Shown in pieces: positions 23,946 to 23,962 of a stretch of DNA of 23,962 bases; positions within the stretch are counted from its first letter, which is position 1, and every line of letters starts with the position of its first letter. The notes below the pieces were generated by a model. That model was given only the letters and a program-made list of their open reading frames with translations. It was not told the origin of the DNA and made no database searches. Source of the stretch: Thermoplasmatota archaeon (GTDB lineage: Archaea > Thermoplasmatota > Penumbrarchaeia > Penumbrarchaeales > Penumbrarchaeaceae); contig JAUVLN010000004.1 of the NCBI GenBank assembly GCA_030600725.1, forward strand, positions 1 to 23,962, written 5' to 3'. The position numbers were made by a program, and so were the translations under genes.

Positions 23946-23962
23946 TCCCACCTCTTCGCTAA

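Noticed and set aside
1..23962. CRISPR arrays, insertion sequences, integrase sites, tRNA or rRNA genes, defence systems
   Set aside because: No spaced direct repeats, transposase motifs, terminal inverted repeats or tRNA-like cloverleaf sequences were seen by eye; the window reads as stable chromosomal core.

Overview
The window is archaeal chromosomal DNA, and no mobile element, CRISPR array or rRNA/tRNA gene was seen. The archaeal assignment is firm: it carries eukaryote-like ribosomal proteins L44e, S27e and L40e, the eIF2 alpha subunit, Nop10, Alba, an NIKS/GGQ release factor aRF1, a fused Kae1-Bud32 KEOPS protein, an archaeal-type UMP kinase, an archaeal-type phosphopantetheine adenylyltransferase and MptE. 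Promoters have TATA boxes about 25-30 bases before the expected transcript start. Several genes carry GGTGAT- or GGAG-type ribosome binding sites and others look leaderless. A euryarchaeal lineage, perhaps Thermoplasmatota, fits the fused Kae1-Bud32 and the giant surface protein with FG-GAP, PKD and thrombospondin-3 repeats plus a Pro/Gln/Ala-rich tail. The phylum is inference.

Layout. (1) 1-1649: glutamine synthetase behind a promoter with two identical 12-bp palindromes 31 bp apart. (2) 1670-3945, minus strand: a translation operon read L44e, S27e, eIF2-alpha, Nop10, PAC2-family protein. (3) 4133-5943: Alba (minus) and TrpRS (plus), divergent. (4) 5968-7200: aRF1 (minus), convergent with TrpRS and divergent from (5) 7470-11315: a 1281-residue surface protein with an apparent seven-bladed propeller, Ig-like modules, calcium-binding repeats, one C-terminal membrane helix and a disordered cytoplasmic tail. 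(6) 11373-13820: tightly packed operon of UMP kinase (apparent AUA start), DUF2116 zinc/membrane protein, CoaD-type adenylyltransferase and a rhomboid protease with a zinc ribbon. (7) 13904-14518: metallo-beta-lactamase-fold hydrolase. (8) 14524-18921: a tandem-duplicated winged-helix regulator divergent from an RND/MMPL transporter. (9) 18947-21243: Kae1-Bud32 followed by XTP/dITP diphosphatase. (10) 21258-21542, minus: a small unknown protein. (11) 21755-23689: DUF373 membrane protein and MptE. (12) 23778-23945: L40e.

Most genes are core information processing (translation, tRNA t6A modification, chromatin) or central metabolism (nitrogen assimilation, pyrimidine nucleotides, CoA, pterin cofactor, nucleotide sanitation). 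The accessory and least described parts are the surface protein, the regulator/transporter pair, and the small protein near 21.4 kb. I did not find a clear undescribed multi-gene system. The best leads are the paired operators before glnA, the fused-dimer regulator with its divergent transporter, the propeller receptor with a long cytoplasmic tail, and the AUA-initiated pyrH. No gene-free stretch exceeds 300 bases; the longest, 7201-7469, holds the divergent promoters of aRF1 and the surface protein plus an inverted repeat.
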